Part shown: positions 7,772-12,666 of the stretch, piece by piece
How positions within the stretch are numbered: the first letter of the stretch is position 1
Layout: the number at the start of each line of letters is the position of its first letter
Source of the DNA: a virus
Length of the DNA: 21,525 nt
Reading direction: 5' to 3' (one strand)
Virus record (IMG/VR): IMGVR_UViG_3300042294_000403
Coordinates: 1 to 21,525 of that record
Translations under genes and position numbers: made by a program
Notes under the pieces: generated by a model
Told to the model about the DNA's origin: nothing
What the model saw: only the letters and a program-made list of their open reading frames with translations
Database searches by the model: none

Positions 7772-7861
7772 TTATCTAACTCCTAGCGCCATTGCAACTA
7801 CAGCAATAAACAAACTGAGAACAATAAAAAGCATTACTCCATCATAAGGTGTGTTGTTCAT
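7772..7861 (-). CDS. 29-residue single-pass membrane micro-protein
   Basis: The product MNNTPYDGVMLFIVLSLFIAVVAMALGVR is a short polar N-terminus followed by one hydrophobic helix (about residues 9-27) and a terminal Arg. The ATG overlaps the preceding stop as ATGA, the coupling used throughout this genome, which supports a real gene despite its size. It is the last gene before the terminator at 7690-7724. No function can be assigned. Confidence 0.6.
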   Translation of the reverse strand: MNNTPYDGVMLFIVLSLFIAVVAMALGVR

Positions 7862-8043
7862 GGCTTACCTGTTCTTACAAGATTAAGACGCGCATCAAGC
7901 AATTCATCTAACTGCTCTGTAAGCATCTCTTTTTTGCGCCAATCCATGCGATTGCCGTATTCATCTGTTTTGAGCATGGCGTAAACATGACTTAGACATT
8001 CATCTATCTGAGCCACTGTTACTTCATCTTCAATAACGATCAC
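7858..8043 (-). CDS. Hypothetical protein, 61 aa
   Basis: The product (GTG start; begins MIVIEDEVTVAQIDECLSH) is predicted to be mostly helical with a charged, heptad-like C-terminal half (WRKKEMLTEQLDELLDARLNLV). I do not recognise the family. Start choice is uncertain: the only ATG nearby (8045) is followed at once by a stop, so GTG at 8043 is the best option, 9 nt after the HTH gene. The stop is coupled as ATGA to a membrane micro-protein. Confidence 0.6.
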   Translation of the reverse strand: MIVIEDEVTVAQIDECLSHVYAMLKTDEYGNRMDWRKKEMLTEQLDELLDARLNLVRTGKP

Positions 8044-8052
8044 ATGAAGATG

Positions 8053-8238
8053 TTAGCCTTGATTACGCTCCTGGCGCTTTAAAAAGTAGTTTTCAACATC
8101 TGCTTTTGTATAGAACACATTACGGCCTGACTTCTGCACCCATGTAAGAGTCTTACGGTGTTGGATCTGTCGTAAGTTGTTTAATGTAATTCCCAAACGC
8201 TCACATACTTCAGCGGCGCTCATTAGATCATCTACCAC
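8053..8238 (-). CDS. Excisionase-like helix-turn-helix DNA-binding protein
   Basis: This 61-residue protein has the pattern MSAAEVCERLGITLNNLRQIQHRK...VFYTKADVENYF, the small winged-HTH (helix-turn-helix 17, AlpA/Xis type) fold: an N-terminal HTH that reads DNA and a C-terminal wing from TKADVENYF. Such proteins act as excisionases, transcription activators or DNA-bending accessory factors. The GTG start at 8238 is chosen because GGGAGG lies 7 nt upstream; an internal ATG at 8223 lacks such a site. The gene overlaps the SSB stop by 7 nt. No integrase is visible in the window, so excision is only one option. Confidence 0.72.
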   Translation of the reverse strand: MVDDLMSAAEVCERLGITLNNLRQIQHRKTLTWVQKSGRNVFYTKADVENYFLKRQERNQG

Positions 8239-8594
8239 GGTGCTACCTCCCTAGATGGTTGTGCTTTTGGCTTTCCTAATCGTGGAACTAAACCTACTTC
8301 TTTGGCAGCAATCTCCAAAGCAGTTTTCTCATTACCTTCTTTGTCGGTGTAACTCTTTTGTTCAAGATCGCCAACAACTAAAACACTGTCACCTTTTCTA
8401 AAAGTGTCTGCAACTGCTTCAGCCTTTGCGCCAAAAACAATTACTTTAAACCAACTTACTTCTCCATCTTTCCACTCACCATTAACTTGCTTGCGTGGTG
8501 TGTAGGCTAATGAAAAATTACAATACGCTGTATTGTTTTTTGAAAACTTTAGGTCAGGATCACTGCCTAAATTACCTTTTACGCTTATGTGCAT
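8232..8594 (-). CDS. ssb: Single-stranded DNA-binding protein (SSB)
   Basis: The 120-residue product has the bacterial and phage SSB OB-fold signature: KGNLGSDPDLKFSKNNTAYCNFSLAYTPRK..., then VSWFKVIVFGAKAEAVADTFRKGDSVLVVGDLEQKSYTDKEG. It would coat and protect single-stranded DNA in replication and recombination. The protein ends soon after the OB fold (PSREVAPW) and lacks the Gly/Pro-rich linker and acidic DDDIPF tip by which host SSB recruits partners. It starts at the HNH stop (TAATG) and is co-transcribed with HNH and the excisionase-like gene. Confidence 0.93.
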   Translation of the reverse strand: MHISVKGNLGSDPDLKFSKNNTAYCNFSLAYTPRKQVNGEWKDGEVSWFKVIVFGAKAEAVADTFRKGDSVLVVGDLEQKSYTDKEGNEKTALEIAAKEVGLVPRLGKPKAQPSREVAPW

Positions 8595-8935
8595 TAGTCA
8601 CCTTCCATCATTACGGCTTCAGTACCGTCATCTTGTAGTAATACAATTGAACCATCAGGCTTCACAAAAGGAAACTCATGTGGCTCTTTGTATGACGGCA
8701 CAATCCAACCCTTTTGCTCTGCGCTTGCAGGCTTGAGGTGAATACTATCGGTTTTTAGATTATGGCAGCCGTGATGGATCAAGATAAGGTTAGAAACGGT
8801 GTCTTTGCCGCCCCTGGATTTTAGTTTGCGGTGATGCAGGGCCATATTTTCAATCAAGCCAGGGCCACCGCAGACTTCGCAATAGCCATTAGCCCTGTTA
8901 ATTACGGTAGCAACAACCTTCTTATCAATCGCCAT
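8594..8935 (-). CDS. HNH endonuclease
   Basis: The 113-residue protein carries a compact HNH fold: zinc-binding CEVCG (C19, C22), the catalytic region MALHHRKLKSRGG (H34-H35), then SNLILIHHGCHN (H54, H55, C57, H58, N59). HNH proteins of this size in phages cut or nick DNA, often in packaging or replication. I chose the ATG at 8935 (MAIDKKVV), with an AG-rich upstream stretch; an ATG at 8947 would add MKKK. The start overlaps the end of an upstream 30-residue ORF by 11 nt and the stop is TAATG-coupled to SSB. Here it sits among replication genes rather than next to the terminase. Confidence 0.9.
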   Translation of the reverse strand: MAIDKKVVATVINRANGYCEVCGGPGLIENMALHHRKLKSRGGKDTVSNLILIHHGCHNLKTDSIHLKPASAEQKGWIVPSYKEPHEFPFVKPDGSIVLLQDDGTEAVMMEGD

Positions 8936-9017
8936 CTTCTTCTTCATCTTCCCATTCAGTAGGATCTACCGTAGGAAGATCAACCCGTAGCGGCAAGCCA
9001 AAAGGTGATGTGGTCAT
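8925..9017 (-). CDS. 30-residue acidic micro-protein
   Basis: The ORF reads MTTSPFGLPLRVDLPTVDPT, then EWEDEEEDGD. It starts in a TAATG overlap with the transglycosylase stop and ends inside the start of the HNH gene, so it bridges two coupled genes. Its acidic tail is encoded by an AG-rich stretch that also gives the HNH gene its ribosome-binding region, so it may serve partly as a coupling leader. No known family. Confidence 0.5.
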   Translation of the reverse strand: MTTSPFGLPLRVDLPTVDPTEWEDEEEDGD

Positions 9018-9442
9018 TAGTACCAACCTCCACGCATATCAGGGCCAGCCTGCTTTTTCCAAAATTCCCACGCGTTACAAGGTGTTTTGTAACGCTTATA
9101 GACATAGCGTAACCCAGCCTTGATTTGCGTGTGGGCATCTTTTGGCTTAAATGGGTACTTGTAATTGGCCCAGGTGCTAGGCAAAAACTGGAACAGCCCA
9201 AATGCGCCTGATGATGGATTAAGCGCATTTACGCGCCACCCACTCTCCTTGTAAAGCAATTGTTCCAAACAGGCAAACTGCTTTTTATGATCAGGGTAAC
9301 TTTTCTTCAACATTGTGGCGGCAATAACTTTAGGTGGCATTTGATGCAACTCTATTTTTGGTGCTTGAGCCGCCGCAGGTGAAGCAAACACAATTCCTAC
9401 CGCTAATGCGGCGCTTAAAAGGATTTGTGTTACGCGCTTCAG
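9017..9442 (-). CDS. Secreted lysozyme-like lytic transglycosylase, probable CTG start
   Basis: The mature part holds a transglycosylase/lysozyme-like fold: FACLEQLLYKESGWRVNA with the catalytic Glu, NPSSGAFGLFQFLPSTWANY, and a C-terminus (PCNAWEFWKKQAGPDMRGGWY) usual for actinophage cell-wall enzymes that cut the glycan strand of peptidoglycan. The only conventional start, GTG at 9391, gives a stunted N-terminus. Starting at CTG 9442 gives a classic signal peptide: LKRV, hydrophobic ILLSAALAVGIVFA, then an AAAQA cleavage site. AAAGG lies 8 nt before this CTG. The upstream in-frame codons end at the TAA of the 29-residue zinc peptide (9446-9448). It is probably exported to the wall, unlike the CHAP endolysin; 141 residues. 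Confidence 0.8.
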   Translation of the reverse strand: MKRVTQILLSAALAVGIVFASPAAAQAPKIELHQMPPKVIAATMLKKSYPDHKKQFACLEQLLYKESGWRVNALNPSSGAFGLFQFLPSTWANYKYPFKPKDAHTQIKAGLRYVYKRYKTPCNAWEFWKKQAGPDMRGGWY

Positions 9443-9445
9443 GCT

Positions 9446-9535
9446 TTAGCCTTTCGCCAACTTTCTACACACTTCGCAAGCGGCGTTACCGTAAACCCAA
9501 CTACCGCACATACAACGATTAACTAAACTGTCCAT
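9446..9535 (-). CDS. 29-residue zinc-knuckle micro-protein
   Basis: The product MDSLVNRCMCGSWVYGNAAC... has four Cys (C8, C10, C20, C23) arranged as a small metal-binding knuckle with a basic C-terminus. A good ribosome-binding site (GAGAGGGG, 7 nt before the ATG) supports translation. The stop codon is the in-frame TAA directly before the CTG start of the transglycosylase, so translation could be coupled by reinitiation. Function unknown; nucleic-acid or protein binding is possible. Confidence 0.6.
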   Translation of the reverse strand: MDSLVNRCMCGSWVYGNAACEVCRKLAKG

Positions 9536-9559
9536 TGCTTTACCCCTCTCAGGTTATTT

Positions 9560-9643
9560 TTAGGACTGCTCTATTTTATAGCAAATTTCAGAGATTACAA
9601 CGCCTAAAAGCGTCACAATAATTACGCTTGCAATAAACATCAT
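9560..9643 (-). CDS. 27-residue single-pass membrane micro-protein
   Basis: The ORF encodes MMFIASVIIVTLLGVVISEI followed by CYKIEQS: one hydrophobic helix (residues 2-20) and a polar tail. Its ATG overlaps the preceding stop as ATGA, the standard coupling in this genome. It resembles the 29-residue membrane peptide at 7772-7861 in design but not in sequence. No function assigned. Confidence 0.5.
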   Translation of the reverse strand: MMFIASVIIVTLLGVVISEICYKIEQS

Positions 9644-9891
9644 TCTTCTTCCTGTCCTTCCAACTGTAAACGCATTTTAATTACATGTGCTTTGCTTAAT
9701 CTCACGCCTTCTAAAAAGCCTATGTAGCGTTCTCTTTCTTCTGTGTCTAATTTGTTTTTAACATAAAGACTTTCTTGCCATACAGTCAAAGCATCTTCAA
9801 TTTCTTGCAATAGTTTTTTTGTATGGTTTATTTGAAGTTCCAACAAACTTTGTTCTACTGTTTTGTAATCAATTACATTAAATTCACTCAT
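9640..9891 (-). CDS. Hypothetical coiled-coil protein, 83 aa
   Basis: The protein begins MSEFNVIDYKTVEQSLLELQ and is predicted to be almost all helical and highly charged (NHTKKLLQEIEDALTVW, DTEERERYIGFLEGVRLSK), ending in an acidic GQEEE. It is probably a cytoplasmic dimer. Its start (ATGA) and stop (ATGA) are both coupled to neighbours that encode small membrane proteins. I do not recognise the family. Confidence 0.7.
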   Translation of the reverse strand: MSEFNVIDYKTVEQSLLELQINHTKKLLQEIEDALTVWQESLYVKNKLDTEERERYIGFLEGVRLSKAHVIKMRLQLEGQEEE

Positions 9892-10070
9892 TTGCCTACC
9901 ACCTCATCAATCATTGCTGAACATGATCCATAACCTAAAAAGTTGCCTTGATCGCCTACATAACAAACATCAGCGGTTGCCGTTGTAAACCAAACTGTAA
10001 ACGCCAACACTAACAACCAAATAACTAGCCAACCGCGTGTTGTGATTGAGTCCTTAATCTTCTTTTCCAT
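9888..10070 (-). CDS. Small membrane protein, 60 aa
   Basis: The start at ATG 10070 (MEKKIKDSITTRGWLVIWLL) is chosen because AGGAGG lies 9 nt upstream; longer frames reaching 10154 overlap a more convincing gene. Basic N-terminus, one hydrophobic segment (about residues 12-35, LVIWLLVLAFTVWFTTATA), then a short exposed part with two Cys (CYVGDQGNFLGYGSC). It could be a signal-anchored or, if cleaved after TATA, a secreted Cys peptide. It overlaps the zinc-ribbon gene upstream by 17 nt. Function unknown. Confidence 0.68.
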   Translation of the reverse strand: MEKKIKDSITTRGWLVIWLLVLAFTVWFTTATADVCYVGDQGNFLGYGSCSAMIDEVVGK

Positions 10071-10221
10071 TGCTTGCCTTCCTCCTAAAGTATTCATTTT
10101 TGCCGCACCACTCGCACTCGCTAAGCGGGCTGCCTTCTTCTGCTTCAAATACAATTACAAAATTTGCAGGTGAACCATAAGTTCCGCACCAAAAACATCT
10201 AGGATCGTTGCTTATAGACAT
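10054..10221 (-). CDS. Zinc-ribbon micro-protein, 55 aa
   Basis: The ORF encodes a two-knuckle zinc ribbon: CFWCG (C9, C12) and CEWCG (C36, C39) separated by a short beta-prone segment (ANFVIVFEAEEG), with a basic C-terminus (YFRRKAS). The spacing is that of a structural Zn site. It overlaps the gene upstream by 23 nt and the membrane-protein gene downstream by 17 nt; there is no strong ribosome-binding site, so it probably depends on coupling. It is one of several Cys-knuckle mini-proteins in this block. Confidence 0.65.
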   Translation of the reverse strand: MSISNDPRCFWCGTYGSPANFVIVFEAEEGSPLSECEWCGKNEYFRRKASNGKED

Positions 10222-10369
10222 TGTGGATCTGCGGGTTCATGTCAGCCAATTTATCTTGAATTAAAAACGCTACTTGTTCGCGTTGCATGCCATTGATCAT
10301 TGACTGGCTTTTGTTAGGTGGAATTACAAAATCATTGTAATCAACCGTTATTTCTAATTTAAATTTCAC
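10199..10369 (-). CDS. Hypothetical protein, 56 aa, GTG start
   Basis: From a GTG at 10369 the product reads MKFKLEITVDYNDFVIPPNK, then SQSMINGMQREQVAFLIQDKLADM. A short beta strand is followed by an amphipathic helix. The start is supported by GGGGA about 10 nt upstream, within the end of the preceding gene. It is conserved in style with small actinophage ORFs, but no family is recognised. Confidence 0.6.
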   Translation of the reverse strand: MKFKLEITVDYNDFVIPPNKSQSMINGMQREQVAFLIQDKLADMNPQIHNVYKQRS

Positions 10370-10372
10370 TGA

Positions 10373-10546
10373 TTAGTTTCCCCAATTCTTTAACTTTAAT
10401 GGAGAAATACGGCGCTTGATCATGCGGCGTGAATTTTTTGTATCTACATAACGGTAAATGTTTACATCTCCGTCAATAGTAATTCCATAAACAGTCCACA
10501 TTGCTTTGCCATTGATTGTTACATTAGCCCCAATTGTTGTGGTCAT
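10373..10546 (-). CDS. Hypothetical basic protein, 57 aa
   Basis: The ORF reads MTTTIGANVTINGKAMWTVY, then GITIDGDVNIYRYVD and a basic tail (TKNSRRMIKRRISPLKLKNW). It appears to be a small beta-barrel or SH3-like strand set with a positively charged C-terminus, which could bind nucleic acid. It starts 2 nt after the preceding stop, with TAGGT upstream. No family recognised. Confidence 0.62.
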   Translation of the reverse strand: MTTTIGANVTINGKAMWTVYGITIDGDVNIYRYVDTKNSRRMIKRRISPLKLKNWGN

Positions 10547-10548
10547 AA

Positions 10549-10800
10549 TTAGTTACCTACCTTGAAATAAACACGGAGTACGCGTGTACCATTTTCGTTA
10601 TACATCTCAAGGCAACCTTCGCCATTACCAAAATTAGCGCACATAACTTTTTCAGGATTTGCGTTCATAATTCTTTTAATGCGCTTTTGACCTGCAACAG
10701 AGTCAGCACCAGCATAATTGCCACCGCACCCACAAGCACAACCTGTTTTACCGTTGTATGTGTCTGTTGCGTTTTCTAACATTGTTTGTGTTGATAACAT
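10549..10800 (-). CDS. Hypothetical Cys-containing actinophage protein, 83 aa
   Basis: The product begins MLSTQTMLENATDTYNGKTG and contains CACGCGGNY (C21, C23, C25) plus two later Cys (VMCANFGNGEGCLEMY). The C-terminus (NGTRVLRVYFKVG) is a beta strand pair. The pattern is familiar from small uncharacterised proteins of actinophages, possibly a metal-binding fold. It is the first gene after the strongest promoter seen in the window and leads a run of small genes, so it may be expressed early and at a high level. Ribosome-binding site AAAGGA lies about 14 nt upstream, with CAGG closer. Confidence 0.72.
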   Translation of the reverse strand: MLSTQTMLENATDTYNGKTGCACGCGGNYAGADSVAGQKRIKRIMNANPEKVMCANFGNGEGCLEMYNENGTRVLRVYFKVGN

Positions 10801-10843
10801 CTTTGCCTGCTTCCTTTGGGAGTCCGTCTCCCTTATATGGAAT

Positions 10844-10872
10844 AAATTACGGCATGGTTATACGCGTGTCAA
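10844..10872 (-). promoter_or_regulatory. Strong sigma-70-type promoter for the 10.8-7.8 kb gene run
   Basis: The minus strand shows a perfect -35 box TTGACA (10867-10872), a 17-nt spacer and TAATTT (10844-10849) as the -10 box. The predicted transcript starts about 37 nt before the ATG at 10800. It lies in the 120-nt gap 10801-10920 after RusA. That gap also contains two runs of seven A on the minus strand upstream of the -35 box, which could act as an UP-like element. Confidence 0.75.
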
Positions 10873-10920
10873 GTGTTTTTGGCACTTTTTTTCTGACTTT
10901 TTTTGTGGTGTCTGTCACAT

Positions 10921-11301
10921 TTACGCAAGCATTTTGGCCCACATTTGAACCCAAAGCCCAGGCGTAACCCCATATTGCTTAGCCGCGGTCAGGCGTACCA
11001 CCTGCCCATCATCACGGTAGGCAATGGCTGTAAGGCCGTCTAAGACGGCTCTGACCAGTTTATCCAGGTCAGGGGCAACAGATGGCTCAGGGCGGTTGAC
11101 GGTCTTTGGGCGGGCCATTGTGAAAATCATGTCTATCTCCACCGGCTCAAGGTGCGGTTTTGCCCCTGCTTCCCTGGCCCGTAAAGCAATGGCAGAACGC
11201 CACGCAGCCAGTTCTGAACCTTTGGCATGAATGACATGCCCATTGATGACTTTCATAGATCCTTGCGGAACTGGTTGGCCATCTACCTGAAAAGTAATCA
11301 C
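10921..11301 (-). CDS. rusA: RusA-family Holliday junction resolvase
   Basis: The 126-residue protein matches RusA: N-terminal ITFQVDGQPVPQGSMKV, a helix with ELAAWRSAIALRAREAG, then the catalytic region PEPSVAPDLDKLVRAVLDGL and YRDDGQVV. The aspartates at 78, 80, 88 and 97-98 are those of the metal-binding active site that cuts four-way DNA junctions symmetrically. It would resolve recombination intermediates or branched concatemers before packaging. It starts with GTG in a GTGA overlap with the gene upstream and is the last gene before a promoter-bearing gap. Confidence 0.93.
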   Translation of the reverse strand: MITFQVDGQPVPQGSMKVINGHVIHAKGSELAAWRSAIALRAREAGAKPHLEPVEIDMIFTMARPKTVNRPEPSVAPDLDKLVRAVLDGLTAIAYRDDGQVVRLTAAKQYGVTPGLWVQMWAKMLA

Positions 11302-11486
11302 CTGATCAGTGTAATGAGATCCTGCGCGCTCGCAATTTGATCAGCACCCATTTCATTTACACCATGAAAATCATAAATGCCGGAATGATCAGGGCCTTGA
11401 ATATATTTCACCATGAGATCATGGCCTTTAGCCAGTACATGATCACCTGGTTGCACTATTGCGGGATCAACTAATTGCTTAGTCAT
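11298..11486 (-). CDS. Hypothetical protein, 62 aa
   Basis: The start at ATG 11486 (MTKQLVDPAIVQPGDHVLAK) is supported by a perfect AGGAGG 6 nt upstream; a longer frame to 11630 would overlap the initiator gene without need. The sequence suggests a small beta-rich fold (GDHVLAKGHDLMVKYIQG, SGIYDFHGVNEMG) and a C-terminal helix. It resembles small SH3-like phage proteins but is not recognised. The stop is GTGA-coupled to RusA, so it probably works in the same replication/recombination unit. Confidence 0.72.
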   Translation of the reverse strand: MTKQLVDPAIVQPGDHVLAKGHDLMVKYIQGPDHSGIYDFHGVNEMGADQIASAQDLITLIR

Positions 11487-11496
11487 AATTCCTCCT

Positions 11497-11525
11497 GTAA
11501 TGGTTACATCAATGGTAACAGTTAC
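11497..11525. promoter_or_regulatory. Cluster of GTTAC/GTAAC half-sites upstream of the small pre-RusA gene
   Basis: Within 29 bp the sequence reads GTAA-tgg-TTAC-atcaatg-GTAAC-a-GTTAC, four alternately oriented half-sites. It lies in the 53-nt gap between the initiator stop and the next start. The same GTTAC core is clustered inside the initiator gene at 11994-12032, so the initiator could bind both sites and regulate the genes downstream. This is inference from repetition only. Confidence 0.35.
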
Positions 11526-11539
11526 AGATAATTTTTGCG

Positions 11540-12325
11540 TTAATTTATAGGACTCTTTTTGAAAAGATTGCGTAATTCTGCGGGTGGTGGAACTGCGCGT
11601 GATCTTTGTTCTTCCTGTTCCCTGAACCATTGCGCGGCTTCCTCTCGTTCCTTTTCGCTCTTGTTTCGCATTTCCTGTAATTTTTTCTGTTGAATTTCTG
11701 TAGAAGCGTCTAATGGCGGTAAAGGTTCATCAAGCCATCTATGGGCGTTTAACCAGGTTGCAGGGTATGCAGTGAAGGTCTTAGTCCTGTTTGGGTCTGA
11801 TTTGTACCTCTGAGCGCCTTTAATGATTACTTCAGGATCAATCTCTTTGATCTTTGTGTAGAAACTCTTTCGCGCTTTTTCTTTACCTATCTTGATTGGA
11901 TAAACAGCCCAAAATTGATCGAATAAATCTTTCTTTCTTTTATCTGTTTCTGTTTCTGTTTCTGTTTCTGTTTCTGTTTCTGTTTCTGATAGCGTTACAT
12001 CACCGTTACTTTTTTCTCTGTAACGCGTTACACGATTGCGTACCTGCTCACGCTTTTCTTCTACCGTCTTACGGCTTGTTTGATGCTCGCAATAGTCATG
12101 AATTTGCGCACCTGTCTCAACCGTTATCCAAAGGCCTGCTTCTACTAATTCTTGATAGGCGTTGCCATTGTCCAAACGATTGATTACAGCCTGGGCCAAA
12201 AAGCCATCAGTAAGATATTGATTGGCGTAACACAAACCTTCAATGTAAAGCCTAAAAGCCTTGTCACTGAGCGGCAAGATTTTAGGATTATTGGGCAAAG
12301 TGTCATCTAATTTAATCCAGGTCAT
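11540..12325 (-). CDS. Phage replication initiator (DnaD/lambda-O-like)
   Basis: The 261-residue protein has two parts. The N-terminal domain (MTWIKLDDTLPNNPKI...LSDKAFRLYIEGLCYANQY...LVEAGLWI) is the winged-helix domain of phage replication initiators. A linker with (TE)n repeats (about residues 113-127) leads to a C-terminal domain (LFDQFWAVYPIKIGKEKARK, then AQRYKSDP and FTAYPATWLNAHRW) found in helicase-loader or DnaD-like replication proteins. It probably binds the phage origin and recruits host helicase, since no phage polymerase or helicase is seen. GGAAGG precedes the ATG, which overlaps the WhiB stop as ATGA. The linker DNA contains repeats that resemble an origin. Confidence 0.85.
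   Translation of the reverse strand: MTWIKLDDTLPNNPKILPLSDKAFRLYIEGLCYANQYLTDGFLAQAVINRLDNGNAYQELVEAGLWITVETGAQIHDYCEHQTSRKTVEEKREQVRNRVTRYREKSNGDVTLSETETETETETETETDKRKKDLFDQFWAVYPIKIGKEKARKSFYTKIKEIDPEVIIKGAQRYKSDPNRTKTFTAYPATWLNAHRWLDEPLPPLDASTEIQQKKLQEMRNKSEKEREEAAQWFREQEEQRSRAVPPPAELRNLFKKSPIN
11944..11988. repeat. Hexanucleotide tandem repeat (CTGTTT)7
   Basis: Seven perfect CTGTTT units plus CTG lie inside the replication initiator gene; on the coding strand they give alternating Thr-Glu codons. The unit length keeps the frame, so copy-number change would only vary linker length. The repeat continues a pyrimidine-rich strand that begins near 11927. Confidence 0.95.
11994..12032. other. 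Candidate replication origin: CGTTAC sites and 14-bp palindrome in the initiator gene
   Basis: CGTTAC occurs at 11993-11998, 12004-12009 and 12026-12031, and inverted at 12020-12025; the last two form the perfect palindrome TGTAACGCGTTACA (12019-12032). They lie directly beside the hexamer tandem repeat and between the two domains of the initiator. In lambda and related phages the origin iterons lie in the equivalent interdomain part of gene O. The position and repetition are seen; the origin role is inferred. Confidence 0.4.
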
Positions 12326-12666
12326 GTTGCCTTCCTTTTACATTCTTTAATTTGTTCTAATGAAATACCCATTTGCCTTAAAGCGTTCAAACCTCTGATG
12401 CGTTGATTGGGATACATCAATGGTTTATCTATGCTTGCCCTTTCCTGGCTAGTCATTCCGCCCCACATTCCGTAATTTTCATTTTGGAACGCGTAGGTTA
12501 AACAATCTTTCCAAATAGGGCAAGAGACGCAAATGGATCGCACTGCGTTGATGTGATCATAGGCATCAACAGATCTTTGTTCTTCTATGTCGTAAAAAAG
12601 ATCTGTGTGAACTTCTAGTCGTTTACATTCTGCATCTTCCCAATTTACTTCTGTGTACTTGGGCAA
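12322..12666 (-). CDS. WhiB-like Fe-S transcription factor
   Basis: The 114-residue product has the four Cys of the WhiB family, C14, C46, C49 and C55 (C-x31-C-x2-C-x5-C), which hold a 4Fe-4S cluster, then the family turn GMWGGMTSQER (66-76) and a basic C-terminus. WhiB proteins bind the host primary sigma factor and alter promoter choice; the mycobacteriophage TM4 example represses a host WhiB gene. I chose TTG at 12666 because AGGAG lies 7 nt upstream; the ATG at 12711 would add an Arg-rich stretch inside the nuclease gene. It overlaps that gene by 22 nt and is ATGA-coupled to the replication initiator. Confidence 0.93.
   Translation of the reverse strand: MPKYTEVNWEDAECKRLEVHTDLFYDIEEQRSVDAYDHINAVRSICVSCPIWKDCLTYAFQNENYGMWGGMTSQERASIDKPLMYPNQRIRGLNALRQMGISLEQIKECKRKAT

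Noticed and set aside
10071-10154. N-terminal extension of the 60-residue membrane protein to 10154
   Set aside because: ATG 10070 has AGGAGG at the right distance and the extension is antiparallel in frame to a better-supported zinc-ribbon gene.
10871-10893. Plus-strand hairpin AAGTG...CACTT followed by a T-run as an intrinsic terminator
   Set aside because: The stem is only 5 bp and no plus-strand gene reads into it; on the minus strand the A-runs are better explained as promoter-upstream sequence.
11487-11630. N-terminal extension of the small gene before RusA up to 11630
   Set aside because: It overlaps the initiator gene and reads through operator-like repeats; ATG 11486 has a perfect AGGAGG.
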